From: Thecamonas trahens ATCC 50062
Taxonomy: Eukaryota; Apusozoa; Apusomonadida; Apusomonadidae
DNA: 64,000 nt
Direction of reading: 5' to 3'
NCBI RefSeq assembly: GCF_000142905.1
Contig: NW_013657678.1
Coordinates: forward strand, 399,381 to 463,380
Part shown: piece after piece, positions 1 through 10,100 of the stretch
Numbering within the stretch: position 1 is the stretch's first letter
Layout of the letters: the number at the start of each line of letters is the position of its first letter
Notes under the pieces: model-generated
The model's input: only the letters and a program-made list of their open reading frames with translations
What the model was told of the DNA's origin: nothing
Database searches by the model: none
Translations under genes and position numbers: made by a program

Positions 1-567
1 CCGCTCGTGGACCGCGGCACGCACAGCGACTGGCCCGGTGCACGGGCCGAGGCCGAGGCTCGCCACTGACGGCACCGCCGTCACCACTAGCGGATCCAGT
101 GGGTGCAGAAAACCAAAGCCGAGGAGCTGAAGCAGCTCGTACGCCGCAAAGCCGGCTCCGCCGCCGCCATGGGTCAGCTTGCCTTCATCGGCCATGCCTG
201 ACCCGACCAGGACTGCCACCTCGCCGGCAGCGCATCCGCGAGCGACGTAGCCCTCCGGCCCGAGCCCCGCCGCCGCCGCTGATCCGTTGTACGCCTTGAC
301 AACGTCGAGCTCGCCGACAGCCACCACCACCGCTCCGGCCGGGAGCAAAGTCGGATTCACGCTCTCGCTCGCAGGCACCACCTGCAGCTCATGCGTCGCC
401 ACACTACCCAGGAGCGCAGTCATTCGCTTGGCCACCCGCGGCAACACCGAGTCGTCCACCTGCAGCATAAGCGGTGGCAGCGAAGCTGAGCTTGCATCAC
501 CCGCCGCCGCTGCCACCAGCGCCAGCAATGCGCCCAGGACGAGGGCAAAGAGAGCCGAGCGAACCAT
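1..567 (-). CDS. Secreted protein, N-terminal part (cut by window edge)
   Basis: A reading frame starts at the ATG at 567-565 and stays open for 189 codons to the window edge. Residues 1-24 form a clear signal peptide (MVRSALFALVLGALLALVAA), so the product is probably exported or lumenal. The rest is a mixed alpha/beta sequence with VVVAVGELDVV near residue 75 and a segment around residue 142 (ELLQLLGFGFLHPLDPLVV). That segment resembles the 'YELLe.LGfrFl.P' pattern in N-terminal domains of some family-20-like and DUF4838 glycoside hydrolases; this link is weak and from memory. No catalytic domain is visible because the gene runs off the left edge. It is divergent from the helicase gene, with 603 bp between the start codons. 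Confidence 0.6.
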   Translation of the reverse strand, partial: MVRSALFALVLGALLALVAAAAGDASSASLPPLMLQVDDSVLPRVAKRMTALLGSVATHELQVVPASESVNPTLLPAGAVVVAVGELDVVKAYNGSAAAAGLGPEGYVARGCAAGEVAVLVGSGMADEGKLTHGGGGAGFAAYELLQLLGFGFLHPLDPLVVTAVPSVASLGLGPCTGPVAVRAAVHER

Positions 568-1170
568 GGGAAGGAGGGAGCGGGAGAGAGAGGGAGAGAG
601 AGCGAGCCAGCGAGCAAGAGAGAGAGAGAGAGCAAGCGCCAGCGAGACAGACAAGGGCAAGAGGCGACTCTAGTGTCTCGGTCTGTGACCAAGGTGAGTA
701 CTACGGGTGCTGGTGTTGGTGCGGGGACGGGTGCAGGTACGGGTGGGGGGGGCCAGGGCGTGTGACTGCGCGCGTGAGTGCTCTTTCGACAGTTTTGTCG
801 GCGTGCCGCAGGCAGCTTCCCCCACATTCCCATTTTACCGCAGGCCAACATACATCGAGCCGTCGCGGATGGTTGCCTTAGCTCCAAGCTTGTCACGACG
901 CAACAGCGTTGGGACTGTAGCAAAGCCCACTGATGCAGTGTGTGTCCCTTGGAACGATGGGGATCGGGTCGGGCAGGGGGGGGGGGGGGGAGGGGGTGCG
1001 GTTTGAACCGTTGGTTAGTTGTCGGTCACGGCTGTCGGCTTTCAATCAGCAACAATGGCCGGCGGTGATGACCGTCTCAGCACGTCACACGCCCGTCATC
1101 CATTGCGGCCAAAGCAGAATCGAGGCCGCCTTCGCTCTCCCCCCCAGCAAGCGACAACTCGACTCCAAAC
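568..1170. promoter_or_regulatory. Divergent intergenic region with purine tract and G15 run
   Basis: This 603-bp stretch separates two divergent start codons. A GA-rich purine tract (about 568-640, GAGA repeats) lies just upstream of the minus-strand gene and reads as a pyrimidine tract on its sense strand. A run of 15 G (976-990) is followed by more G. No coding sequence is convincing; the short overlapping reading frames are of low complexity. No TATA-like element was seen. Confidence 0.45.
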
Positions 1171-3828
1171 ATGGTAAGCATGACGGCAAGAGGCACCACG
1201 GCCAGCCGCATACCACGCCCACCATCTACCCCATCCCCTTCCTTGTTCCAAATTCATTCCCCCCCGCTTGTGCGCGTTCCGCTGCTATGGTCGGCACCTG
1301 TGCCGTCGAGGAGCCCGGCTCGGATGGCGCGGATGGTGGGTGTTCCGAAAACGGGCATTGCCGCCGTCCCTCGCGCCGTCCCTCGCGCCGTCCCTCGCGC
1401 CGTCCCTCGCGCCGTCCCTCGCGCCGTCCCTCGCGCCGTCCCTCGCGCCGTCCCTCGTGCCGTCCCTCACTCAACCACCGTACTCACCCTCCCCTACCTC
1501 CACGGCTTGCAGTCTTATGTGCCCCCTGCTCTCCGCAACCGCAACCGCGGTGCGGCCACCAACTCGGCCAAGCCGGCCAACCCTCCGCCGGCGCCGGCAG
1601 CCGACTCTTCCGGCCCGTCGCTCCCGCCCAACACTGCAGCCCCTGTGGCGGCTTTGACTTCGTCGGCGCCGTCGCGGTGGGCCGACTCGATCGCTGCGCC
1701 GCTGGCTCCTGTGGAGCCTGTGGCGGCGGTGGCGGCCGACGCCGCGCCGACGACCTCGTCGGCGGCGACCGACAACAACAACAAGACTTCCACTTCCGAG
1801 GCGGCAGCGGCTCCGGACGCGTCACGCGCGCCCGCGGCTGCCGAAGGCGGCCGCGGCTTTGGTGACCGCGGCGGCGACCGCGGTGGCGACCGCGGCGGCG
1901 ACCGGCGCAGCGGCTGGGGCGGCGACCGCGGCGGCGACCGTGGCGGCTACGGCGGCGACCGGCGCAGTGGCTGGGGCGGCGACCGCGGTGACCGCGGCGA
2001 CCGTGGCGGCTACGGAGGCGACCGGCGTGGCGACCGCGGTGGCTACCGCGGTGGTGACCGCGGCGGCGACCGTGGCGGCGACCGCGGCGACCGCGGCGGC
2101 GACCGCGGATACGGATTCGGTGGGCGCCCGGCGCCGTCTGCAAACAACGACCGGCTCCGTGGTTGGGGACGCGATGGTCCTGCTGACGCTCCGCGTGACC
2201 GCGGTTACGGGCGTGAGTCGGGCTACGGCGGCCGGATGTACTCGCGCGGTGGGCGTGGGCGGTCGGGCCCGGTGCGCGACCCGCTTGGCAAGCCGCGTGA
2301 CGTCCTGCTTTCGCGGTCGTCGCGGCTCGAGGAGGAGCTGTTTGGGACCGAGGCCGAGCGCGCCGAGCGCGGCGTCTCGTCGTCGGCCATCGACTTTGAC
2401 GCCTACGAAGACATTCCGGTCGAGGCGACTGGACGCGACGTGCCCGAGCCCGGACACACCTTTGAGGAGCTCGAACTCGGCGTGGTCCTCTCCAACGTCG
2501 TCTCGCTCATGGGCTACTCCAAGCCGACGCCGGTGCAGCGCCACGCGGTGACCATTGCCAACGCCGGCCGTGACATCATGGCGTGTGCGCAGACCGGCTC
2601 CGGCAAGACCGCCGCCTTTCTCATGCCTGTCATCAAGCGGCTGCTTCTCGACGGGCCGACATACCCCGACGAGCCGGCCAAGACTGGCCGCCGTATGAAG
2701 GCCTACCCCAACGCGCTCTGCCTCGCACCTGTCCGCGAGCTCGCGTGCCAGATCTTCGAGGAGGCTCGCAAGTTTACCTACCGGTCCTCGCTCCGTGTTC
2801 GCGTGTTTTACGGCGGCGCGCCCATGGGCGAGCAGCTCCGTGAGATGGAGAAGGGCTGCGACATTATCATCGGCACGCCCGGTCGTGTCATCGACCTCAT
2901 CGAGCGTGGGCGCGCGTCGATGAAGTTCATCTCGTTCCTCATCCTCGATGAGGCCGACCGCATGCTCGACATGGGCTTTGAGCCGCAGATCCGCACCATC
3001 GTCGAAGACTCGGGCATGCCGCCTCCGGGTGAGCGCCAGACCCTGCTGTTCTCAGCCACTTTTGCCCGCGAGATCCAGCAGCTCGCTGCCGACTTTCTGG
3101 ACGACTACGTCTTCCTCCGCGTCGGCCGCGTCGGCTCGTCGGCCGGCCTTGTCGAGCAGCGCGTCGAGCTTGTCGAGCCGCGCGACAAGCGCGACTTTGT
3201 CGTCGACCTCATCTCGGCCGTCCCCGGGCTCACCCTCGTCTTTGTCGAGACCAAGCGTGGCTGTGACGCGCTCGAGGACTTCCTCTACGAGGCTGGCTTG
3301 CCGTCAACCTCGATCCACGGCGACCGCGACCAGCGTGAGCGCGAGGAGGCACTGCGCTCGTTCCGCTCGGGCCGAACCCCGGTCCTCGTTGCCACCGACG
3401 TCGCCTCGCGTGGCCTCGACATCCCCAACGTCACCCACGTCATCAACTTTGACCTGCCCAACTCGATCGACGACTACGTCCACCGCATCGGCCGTACTGG
3501 CCGTGCCGGCAAGAAGGGCATTGCCACCGCTCTCTTTACCCAGAAGGATGCCAAGCTCGCCAACGACCTCATCGAGAACATGGAGGAGCATGAGGATAAC
3601 GTCATTCCCTCGTGGCTTCGTTCCTTTGGCCGCTCGCGCGGCTACGGCGGCGGCCGCTCGCGCGGCTCGCGCTTTGGTGGCTCCGACTTCCGCCGCTCCA
3701 AGGGCGGCGGCGGTGGCCGCTCGCGTGGCTACGGCGGCGACCGCGGCGGCGACCGCGGCGGCGACCGCGGCGGCGACCGCGGCTTTGGCGGTGGTTTTGG
3801 CGGCGGCGACCGTGGTGGCCGCTGGTGA
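1171..3828 (+). CDS. DED1/DDX3-type DEAD-box RNA helicase (one intron)
   Basis: ATP-dependent RNA helicase of the DED1/DDX3 family, which in other eukaryotes unwinds mRNA leaders during translation initiation. The proposed structure is exon 1 = ATG only (1171-1173), intron 1174-1512, exon 2 = 1513-3828, giving 772 residues. The joined start reads [11 protein letters not shown], matching the 'YIPPHLRN' N-terminal motif of DDX3. Helicase motifs follow in order: Q motif (GYSKPTPVQ), AQTGSGKT (about 2590), TPGRV, DEAD (about 2948), [18 protein letters not shown] (about 3390) and [10 protein letters not shown] (about 3484). Both ends carry long [13 protein letters not shown] tracts (1861-2110 and 3650-3828), typical of RNA-binding, condensate-forming tails. 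A W in 'SRWADS' near 1673 also fits the family. If the intron is retained, the frame stays open and yields 885 residues. Confidence 0.93.
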   Translation: MVSMTARGTTASRIPRPPSTPSPSLFQIHSPPLVRVPLLWSAPVPSRSPARMARMVGVPKTGIAAVPRAVPRAVPRAVPRAVPRAVPRAVPRAVPRAVPHSTTVLTLPYLHGLQSYVPPALRNRNRGAATNSAKPANPPPAPAADSSGPSLPPNTAAPVAALTSSAPSRWADSIAAPLAPVEPVAAVAADAAPTTSSAATDNNNKTSTSEAAAAPDASRAPAAAEGGRGFGDRGGDRGGDRGGDRRSGWGGDRGGDRGGYGGDRRSGWGGDRGDRGDRGGYGGDRRGDRGGYRGGDRGGDRGGDRGDRGGDRGYGFGGRPAPSANNDRLRGWGRDGPADAPRDRGYGRESGYGGRMYSRGGRGRSGPVRDPLGKPRDVLLSRSSRLEEELFGTEAERAERGVSSSAIDFDAYEDIPVEATGRDVPEPGHTFEELELGVVLSNVVSLMGYSKPTPVQRHAVTIANAGRDIMACAQTGSGKTAAFLMPVIKRLLLDGPTYPDEPAKTGRRMKAYPNALCLAPVRELACQIFEEARKFTYRSSLRVRVFYGGAPMGEQLREMEKGCDIIIGTPGRVIDLIERGRASMKFISFLILDEADRMLDMGFEPQIRTIVEDSGMPPPGERQTLLFSATFAREIQQLAADFLDDYVFLRVGRVGSSAGLVEQRVELVEPRDKRDFVVDLISAVPGLTLVFVETKRGCDALEDFLYEAGLPSTSIHGDRDQREREEALRSFRSGRTPVLVATDVASRGLDIPNVTHVINFDLPNSIDDYVHRIGRTGRAGKKGIATALFTQKDAKLANDLIENMEEHEDNVIPSWLRSFGRSRGYGGGRSRGSRFGGSDFRRSKGGGGGRSRGYGGDRGGDRGGDRGGDRGFGGGFGGGDRGGRW
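1174..1512 (+). other. Intron directly after the start codon of the helicase gene
   Basis: The donor GTAAGC follows ATG immediately at 1174. The acceptor CTTGCAG ends at 1512, and TACTCAC at 1481-1487 is a likely branch point about 26 nt upstream. Length is 339 nt, a multiple of three, with no in-frame stop. Splicing is inferred because it places the conserved YVPPALRN motif directly after Met-Ser. Confidence 0.8.
1363..1470 (+). repeat. 12-bp minisatellite inside the intron (about 9 copies)
   Basis: Tandem units of GCCGTCCCTCGC, nearly perfect, with single changes in the last copies. Lying wholly within the proposed intron, they would encode an R-A-V-P repeat if the intron were retained. 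Confidence 0.9.
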
Positions 3829-3916
3829 GCAACCAAGTATGATTAACAACCCCCCCCCTCCCCCCCTCCTTTCCCCCACTTAGATTGCTCCAGGCAATAC
3901 GATGGTGTTTAGTTTC
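3829..3916. other. Short convergent 3' spacer with C-rich tract
   Basis: The 88-bp space between the helicase stop and the apyrase stop holds a C/T-rich run (about 3850-3880) and presumably both 3' untranslated ends and poly(A) signals. No canonical AATAAA was seen. Confidence 0.4.
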
Positions 3917-5359
3917 TCAGTCCTGCAGGAACTCGATGCCCTCAAACTTGACGTCGCCAAACTTGGTCTCCGGCATCAGCACCTTGCCAGTTTTGACATT
4001 AAAGACCATAATGTAAGTCTCGGCAATACCAGCGTCCTCAACCGATTTGAGGGCAACGGCCTCGTCCGGGAAGCCCGGCACAAAGCGGACGGCTGAGAAG
4101 CCGTGCGATGGCACGATCTCGCCAATGTGGACCGACGACACATCGCCGAGCTTGAACGTCGGCGGAACCGAAAGGACCAGGTTGGAGCCACGGCGCTCGT
4201 CCTTGACCTCGTCGTAGGCGTCGGGTGAGACGCGGCGCGGCAAAAAGTACCACCGGCCGTGCGGCTCGTGCCACATGACGGCCTCGTGAAGGAGATAGCC
4301 CGGGTGCTCGGTGCCGGTCGCCTTGCGCAACAGGCGGTAGTTGTCGCGCCAGTCAACGTGCTCGATGCGCCCCTCAGCATCGATGAGCTTGACCCACATC
4401 GGACCCTCGGACGTGATCGAGCCGTCCTTGTCGTTGACAAACTCCTTGCCAAAGCCGCCCACAAACAGATGCCCGTTCTTCACCGACATCCATTCGCACT
4501 TGAGGTTCTTGGACGTCTCGCCGTCACCCTCGGCTAGGATGTACTTTGGCACTGCCGTGTACGTATACTCGGCTCCGGCGAGCACGGCCTCGAGCTGGTA
4601 TACCACGCCGGTCCGGTCGTCGCACGTCCACAGTCCGCCGTTGTACGCCACCAAGGCCGAGAGCTCCATCGACCGCCCACCCACCGCCAGCGATGACTCG
4701 ATCCGCGACTGGGTCACCCACGTCACATCGTACTTCCCGCTCATGCTTCGCGTCAGGCGCCCGATCTTGAGAATCGACGACCACGCGTTGGCCTTTCCCT
4801 CCACCTTTGACGCCTGGTCCATGTCCGCCACCACGGCAAAGACAAACGAGGCGCTGCCATCGGCCCCGCGTCCGCCGCCATGCCCGAGCGGATACGTGTC
4901 ATCGTACTTGCCAGACGGCTTGATCCGCGTCTCGCCGGCAACCAGCACCCCGTCGTCGTCCACCGCCCCGTACCCGCTGCCGCTCCGGCCGTCCTGCTTC
5001 CCGCTCCGGCCGACGCCACCGCTGCCGCCATCCATGCCCTCGCCCGACCCCCCAGCAAGCACATACAGCATGACAAGCGCAAGCGCGACTCCGGCCGCCA
5101 CCTTGCGCTGCCCGGCGTACCGCGCAGAGCTGAACCACGAGTCGTTCCGTGGGTTGAGCATGCCTCTACCACTCTGTCCAAGTGCCGTCTTACCCTCTCC
5201 CGTCGCCTCCCCTCCTGCCGAACGCAGCGCCCATTCGTCGTCGCCGCCGCGCCGACGTGGCGGCCGTCCCCGTCTCACCAACTCGCCCAGCATGTAATCC
5301 TGGTCGAAGCCGTTTGGTTCGCCTGCTCGCTCATCACCATCTACACGTGCCCGACACAT
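3917..5359 (-). CDS. CANT1-type calcium-activated nucleotidase (apyrase)
   Basis: Predicted nucleoside di/triphosphate-hydrolysing enzyme of the soluble calcium-activated nucleotidase family, which in animals acts in the ER/Golgi lumen. The C-terminal two thirds match that family closely: VADMDQASK, RSMELSALVAYNGGLW, DDRTGVVYQLEA, KCEWMSVKNGHLFVGGFGKE, PGYLLHEAVMW, RWYFLPRRVS, DERRGSNL, VPSHGFSAVRFVPG and the C-terminal ETKFGDVKFEGIEFL. The first in-frame ATG is at 5359 (480 residues); the ATG at 5293 is an alternative. One hydrophobic segment (VAAGVALALVMLYVLAGG, about residue 90) suggests a type II membrane anchor with the catalytic five-bladed domain in the lumen. It is divergent from the next gene. 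Confidence 0.92.
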   Translation of the reverse strand: MCRARVDGDERAGEPNGFDQDYMLGELVRRGRPPRRRGGDDEWALRSAGGEATGEGKTALGQSGRGMLNPRNDSWFSSARYAGQRKVAAGVALALVMLYVLAGGSGEGMDGGSGGVGRSGKQDGRSGSGYGAVDDDGVLVAGETRIKPSGKYDDTYPLGHGGGRGADGSASFVFAVVADMDQASKVEGKANAWSSILKIGRLTRSMSGKYDVTWVTQSRIESSLAVGGRSMELSALVAYNGGLWTCDDRTGVVYQLEAVLAGAEYTYTAVPKYILAEGDGETSKNLKCEWMSVKNGHLFVGGFGKEFVNDKDGSITSEGPMWVKLIDAEGRIEHVDWRDNYRLLRKATGTEHPGYLLHEAVMWHEPHGRWYFLPRRVSPDAYDEVKDERRGSNLVLSVPPTFKLGDVSSVHIGEIVPSHGFSAVRFVPGFPDEAVALKSVEDAGIAETYIMVFNVKTGKVLMPETKFGDVKFEGIEFLQD

Positions 5360-5781
5360 CACCGGCACTGGTCGCCCATCACCGTATCATGTATCGGGTG
5401 ACTGGGTGCTTACTAACCCCGCATCGAGCTACCCAAGCTCTGGCAGTGCCTTGTGCACGGGCGCACCAGCATGCCGCCATTCCTAACATAGCCGGCTTGC
5501 CCCGACGATGGTGTCTCCTCTTTGAGCACTTTATCTTACCGCCCTCCGATCGCCCTCCTTCCCCTCGAGGTGAACGCCCCGATCTGCGGCAGACTGGCAC
5601 TGACTGAGGCTTGTTCCGGGTATGCGGGAGCGGGGCGGTGAGCGGGGGCAGCGAGCCATTCGCCCATTCACGGAACCCGAGTCGACGAGCGGCGGCGAAC
5701 GGGGGAGCAGGAGCAGGAGCGCGACAGGGAGCAGGGGAACACCTCTCGCTTGCACTTGTTGTCTTCTGGGACAGAAAGAGC
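5360..5781. promoter_or_regulatory. Divergent promoter region between apyrase and membrane-protein genes
   Basis: A 422-bp region between divergent start codons. TACTAAC at 5411-5417 on the plus strand resembles a branch point and could belong to a leader intron of the downstream gene, with possible AG acceptors at 5428 and 5446. No donor was confirmed. No coding sequence is convincing. Confidence 0.35.
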
Positions 5782-7095
5782 ATGTCTGGCAGGAGGACAT
5801 ATGTGGGGCAGGGCCTGCTGTGGGCCATCGGGCAGACTGCACGCACGTGGTGGGCGTGGATGCCCGTGGTCATCCTTGCCTTTCTCGCTGCCTTTGTCTT
5901 TGGCCCTGGCTGGAACTGGATCTCCTTCCTCATCGAGTACGAGGGCCACAGGGACTGCACCGTCACTGCCATCACCACCACATCGGCAGGCTTTTCCGCC
6001 TCTCTCTCTCTCTCGGATGGCTCTCGTGCCTACAACTTTACCGCTGCTTCAGACTTTGACGCCAACGGCATCAACTGCCGCGACTTGTCCTCCTCGGGCG
6101 GCCTCGCCTCCGACATCGTGTCCGACATCGGCGTCGGCGACCGCATCACCTGCTACCTCAAGCGTGGAAAACCCATCGCGTCGTATGATGGACCAGTCTA
6201 TGTCTTTCCAACCCTGCGGCGGAACTGCTTCATCCACAAGTTCATGCCCGCCCTTGTCATCTGCCCCATCCTCTCGTTCTTCTACCTCTGCGGCGTCCTT
6301 GTCACCCTCAAGCCCAAGGTCTCCAAACCCGGCACCTGCCTCAACCGCACTGTCGGCCGGTTCTTCTCACTCTCCATCACCTACATTTGGGCCGTTCTCT
6401 ACATTGTCGCCATCATCATCTTTGCCTCGCTCTTCTTCTCCAACGTCTTCTTCTCCATCACCACCCGCGCAGAGTGCACCATCCACGCCAAGGGCCGCCG
6501 CATCCACTGCCTCCGCTGCTACAACGTGCTCAACAACAATCGTGAGCCGCGCACGCCCTCGCACTGGTGTTCGCACTCTATGGTTTGCACCAAGGGCATA
6601 ACAGGCCACGCCTCGCTCTACGACGCTTGGGTCGACGTTACCTACACCATCCCCTCGTCGTCGGCCGTCTTCTCAGTATCCGCAGACTCGGACATTGTCG
6701 CTTCACCAGAGGGCCGCGGTTCGTCGTCCTCTCCTCGCATCTCGTCCTATCTCGCCAACATCGCCATCAACTCAACCATCCCGTGCTTTGTCTCTGTTTA
6801 TGGCTCATCTGGCGATGTCTGGCTCGATGGCTACAATCCTGAGGAGCGCGACCCGTACATTCTCTCGGTCACCTTTATGCTTCTCTTCCCCATCATCTTC
6901 ATCCTCGTTGGAGCCTGCATTTGTTGCCGGAGACGCCACTGCCCGCGCTTCTGCTACATCGACACCTGGTCTGAGCCCATCCGCTTTGACCCCGACTCGG
7001 GTTCGTACACCTACGACACTGTTGACACGACTGCCGACGACTACACCTACGGCGCTTCGACTGCCACCTTGACCGACGACGACGATGACGATTAA
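5782..7095 (+). CDS. Four-helix membrane protein of unknown function
   Basis: A 437-residue product if translation begins at MSGRRTYVGQG (ATG at 5782). The frame is open further upstream without a better start. Hydrophobic segments: WAWMPVVILAFLAAFVFGP (about residue 25), MPALVICPILSFFYLCGVLV (about 155), LSITYIWAVLYIVAIIIFAS (about 200) and LSVTFMLLFPIIFILVGACI (about 365). Between helices 1-2 and 3-4 lie loops with paired cysteines, consistent with extracytoplasmic domains. The tail has a CCRRRHC stretch after the last helix and ends in an acidic run (TDDDDDD). The family is not recognised. Its stop lies 65 bp from the convergent stop of the giant gene. Confidence 0.75.
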   Translation: MSGRRTYVGQGLLWAIGQTARTWWAWMPVVILAFLAAFVFGPGWNWISFLIEYEGHRDCTVTAITTTSAGFSASLSLSDGSRAYNFTAASDFDANGINCRDLSSSGGLASDIVSDIGVGDRITCYLKRGKPIASYDGPVYVFPTLRRNCFIHKFMPALVICPILSFFYLCGVLVTLKPKVSKPGTCLNRTVGRFFSLSITYIWAVLYIVAIIIFASLFFSNVFFSITTRAECTIHAKGRRIHCLRCYNVLNNNREPRTPSHWCSHSMVCTKGITGHASLYDAWVDVTYTIPSSSAVFSVSADSDIVASPEGRGSSSSPRISSYLANIAINSTIPCFVSVYGSSGDVWLDGYNPEERDPYILSVTFMLLFPIIFILVGACICCRRRHCPRFCYIDTWSEPIRFDPDSGSYTYDTVDTTADDYTYGASTATLTDDDDDD

Positions 7096-7160
7096 AGCGC
7101 CGCAAAGAACAGCAATGAAATGCAAGAGCATGCCATGCGTTTACCACAGCGCACTCGCAC

Positions 7161-10100
7161 TTACCGGCTAGACCCGAGGTCGACATCCGGGAGCGAGACG
7201 GAGCCCGAGCCCGAGTCCGAGCATGCGCCCGTGCCCACTCCCGACCCTACGCCCGAGCCGGTGTTGAGCCCGTTCTCGTTGAGCCGCGGGTTCGATGCAT
7301 CGTACACCCAGTAGTCAATGACTTCGGACGCCATGCCCTCAGCAATCCAGTCGGTCTCTGTGGTCAGGACCCACGACGACTCCTCGGATCCAGCCAGGCC
7401 CGACGTCTGCCCTGACTCTTGGGTGCGGAGTGCCGATGAGCGCGATGCCACAGCGGCCGCGCCTGCTCCGCCCGCAGCCGCGGAAGCGAGCGCAGCCTGG
7501 GTTCGCGGGCCGCGGCTGCGCCGGTCAGGCCCGTCAGAGGACATCGACACGTCTGACGACGACGACGGGCTGCTGGACCGCTTGTCGGTTGCGGCGGCAC
7601 CTGCTCCAGCTGCCGCAGTCAACAAGGCCGACTCGGACGCCAGTGACGACACCGTGTCGTCCGGCGATGTGTGACTCATGTCGGTATGCCTGCTCGCCTC
7701 GCCGGCGGGCGCCTTGTCGCCGCTCGCAGCGATGCCTCCCGCAAGGCTGCTTGCCGCCCGCGGACCCTTGTCGCCGCGCCTGGCTCCGGCGCTCCGCGTG
7801 CTACGCTTGCGCCGCGATGCCGCGGCTGCGCCGACGGCTGCACCAACACCAACACCAGCCGCCGTCTTGGTAGCAGCCTTTCGCCCACCAAACTTGGCTC
7901 CGTCCTTGCCTAGTTCCACAGAGAGGACCGGACGCAGTGACGAGGCCGCGGCGGCGCGCGCTGCCACCACCCGCGGCGACGTGTCGAGCTTGGTCACAGG
8001 CTTGCGCGGCTCGTCGCTCGACATGCTGAACGAGTCGGTCTCGTCACCCAGCACAGACTGCGAGCCCGATGCCGAGACGAGGCCCTCCTGCGAGTCCGAG
8101 AGGTGAATGACCGCCACTTTCTCCACAGGGTCGACAATCGTGAGCGCCTTCGCCTCCTCAGGCTCCTCCTTCTTGCGGCAGCAGAGGAAGAGGAGCCAGA
8201 ACAGGCAGCAGCAGCAGCAGAGTGCAAGGAGCGCAAGCAGCATGCCGAGGAGCCAGTCGGAGAGACCCGAGCCCGAGCCCGAGTCGCGCCCACCTCCGGT
8301 CACCGATCCAGCCGTGGTTGTACCAGGTGGCGGCGGCGGCGGCGCAGTCACGCTCCGCTCGAGGTCAGGTACATAGTCTACCGTCCCGTCAGGCATCATC
8401 AGTGCACCGACCACCCGCATCGGCTCGCTGGTTCCGCCGACTACGGCATCAGCCCACACCGCGTTGGCCATCCACGCCTGGGTCATGTTGCCATGCGTCG
8501 CCATTCCATGTTGACGCGTCGACATCGGCAGCGCCTGCCACGTGCCGTCGACCCACAAGTACCCGATGCCGTCCTCGATCATGGCCACAGCAACAACTCC
8601 AGGCTCAACTTCGTAGCCCGACCCGACAATCTGCGACGGATCTGTCGGCGCAAAGTACACTCGCTGCACCACATCGCTCATCGGTGCCTCACCAGCTTCG
8701 CCGTAGGTCGCCAGCATGGCAGACGTGATCACTCCGTCCGTTGCGTACGCGAGCGCCTTGTAGTCGTTGCGGTCGCCCGGAGAAATCGCAGGCGCGCCGA
8801 CTTGCGGCGGCAGGCCATCGTCCGGGCCGTCGTTGATCCACTTGCCGTTGTAGAGCGGATTGGACAGCACCGGCCCACCCGGCGCCCATACATCGGCACC
8901 CAGCCCCGGATTGTTGATGTCGACCACAAGCGGTGGCACACCGCCGTATGTGCTACCCGACGGCCGCCCACCAATTTTGACCTCGGTGTTCGGCACAAAG
9001 TCAACAACATCGTCGTGCGGATTACCCGGCGTGCCCGAGTCTGAGACCAGCGCGCCAACCACAGAAATCGGCGTCAACCGGTCGACGCCGTACTCAGGGT
9101 TGCTCCACACGTTCTTGGAGATCTTGACCTCGGTCACCCGACCCGACCGAACCACGTCATACTCGGACGCATCCAGCGGGATCCACTTCCACTCGCCTGA
9201 GCGACCGGTCCCGCCGTAGCGGTACCCGATGCCGTTGTACGTCATTGCAACCGCAAACCGACCATCTGCCATCTCGTAGCCGGTCTTTGGCAATCCGGCA
9301 GGCGAGAAGAAGATGATCTCGTCAGCCGTCGGCTCATTGCCCGTACGTCGCGTGAGCAGCGCAGCGACCTCGTCGTCTGACGCCACTTGCAGTAGCGCCG
9401 TGTAGTCGTCAACCACATCCAGGCTACCCGAACCACCAGCATCGAGCCGCACACCGTCGTTCACCCCGTCTGTGCTTGACTCGACGTTAAACGTCGGTGC
9501 CAGCGTGGCCCAATCTGACCCGCTTCCATCTACCACCACCCACAACGGCGGGAGGGGTGATGGTGGCGGAGGCGATGGCGGCGGAGGCGACGGTGGCGGC
9601 GGCGACGGAACAACTGGCGGGAGAGGCGATGGTGGCGGAGGCGATGGTGGCGGCGGTGGCGGAGACGGGCTCGGTGGCGGCGGCGGCGGAGATGGGCTCG
9701 GTGGCGGCGGCGGCGGAGACGGGCTCGGCGGCGGCGGCGGCGGAGATGGGCTCGGCGGCGGCGGCGGCGGCGGAGACGGGCTCGGCGGCGGCGGCGGCGG
9801 CGGCGGCGGAGGACTTGGCGGCGGCGGCGGTGGGCTTGAAGGCATACCCATAGGTGGCGGCGGAGCAGGGACCTGCCCCGGCCCCCAGGCCACAAGATCG
9901 GGACCAGCGTCGACAATGTCGTCGGTGGTGTTGTCGGGCGTGCCTCGCGTGTCAGTCAGCGTCGCCACAACCTGGGTCTCCCACTCTGGATCGACGCCAA
10001 ACTCGGGATTGGACCACGCAAGCTTGGAGACTCGGTACTCTGAGATGGGGCCACCGGTGTGTGAAGTGTAGTACGAGCTCGGCAGCCGCGACCACGACCA

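Noticed and set aside
1363-1470. CRISPR-like regularly spaced repeat
   Set aside because: Units are directly abutting 12-mers without spacers, inside a eukaryotic intron; the same holds for 45198-45274.
1859-2551. Alanine/threonine-rich frame overlapping the helicase RGG region
   Set aside because: A frame shadow of the GGDRGG repeats; the helicase frame carries all conserved motifs.
9472-10071. Glycine-rich plus-strand protein
   Set aside because: It is the reverse complement of the SPPPPPP stalk of the giant protein.
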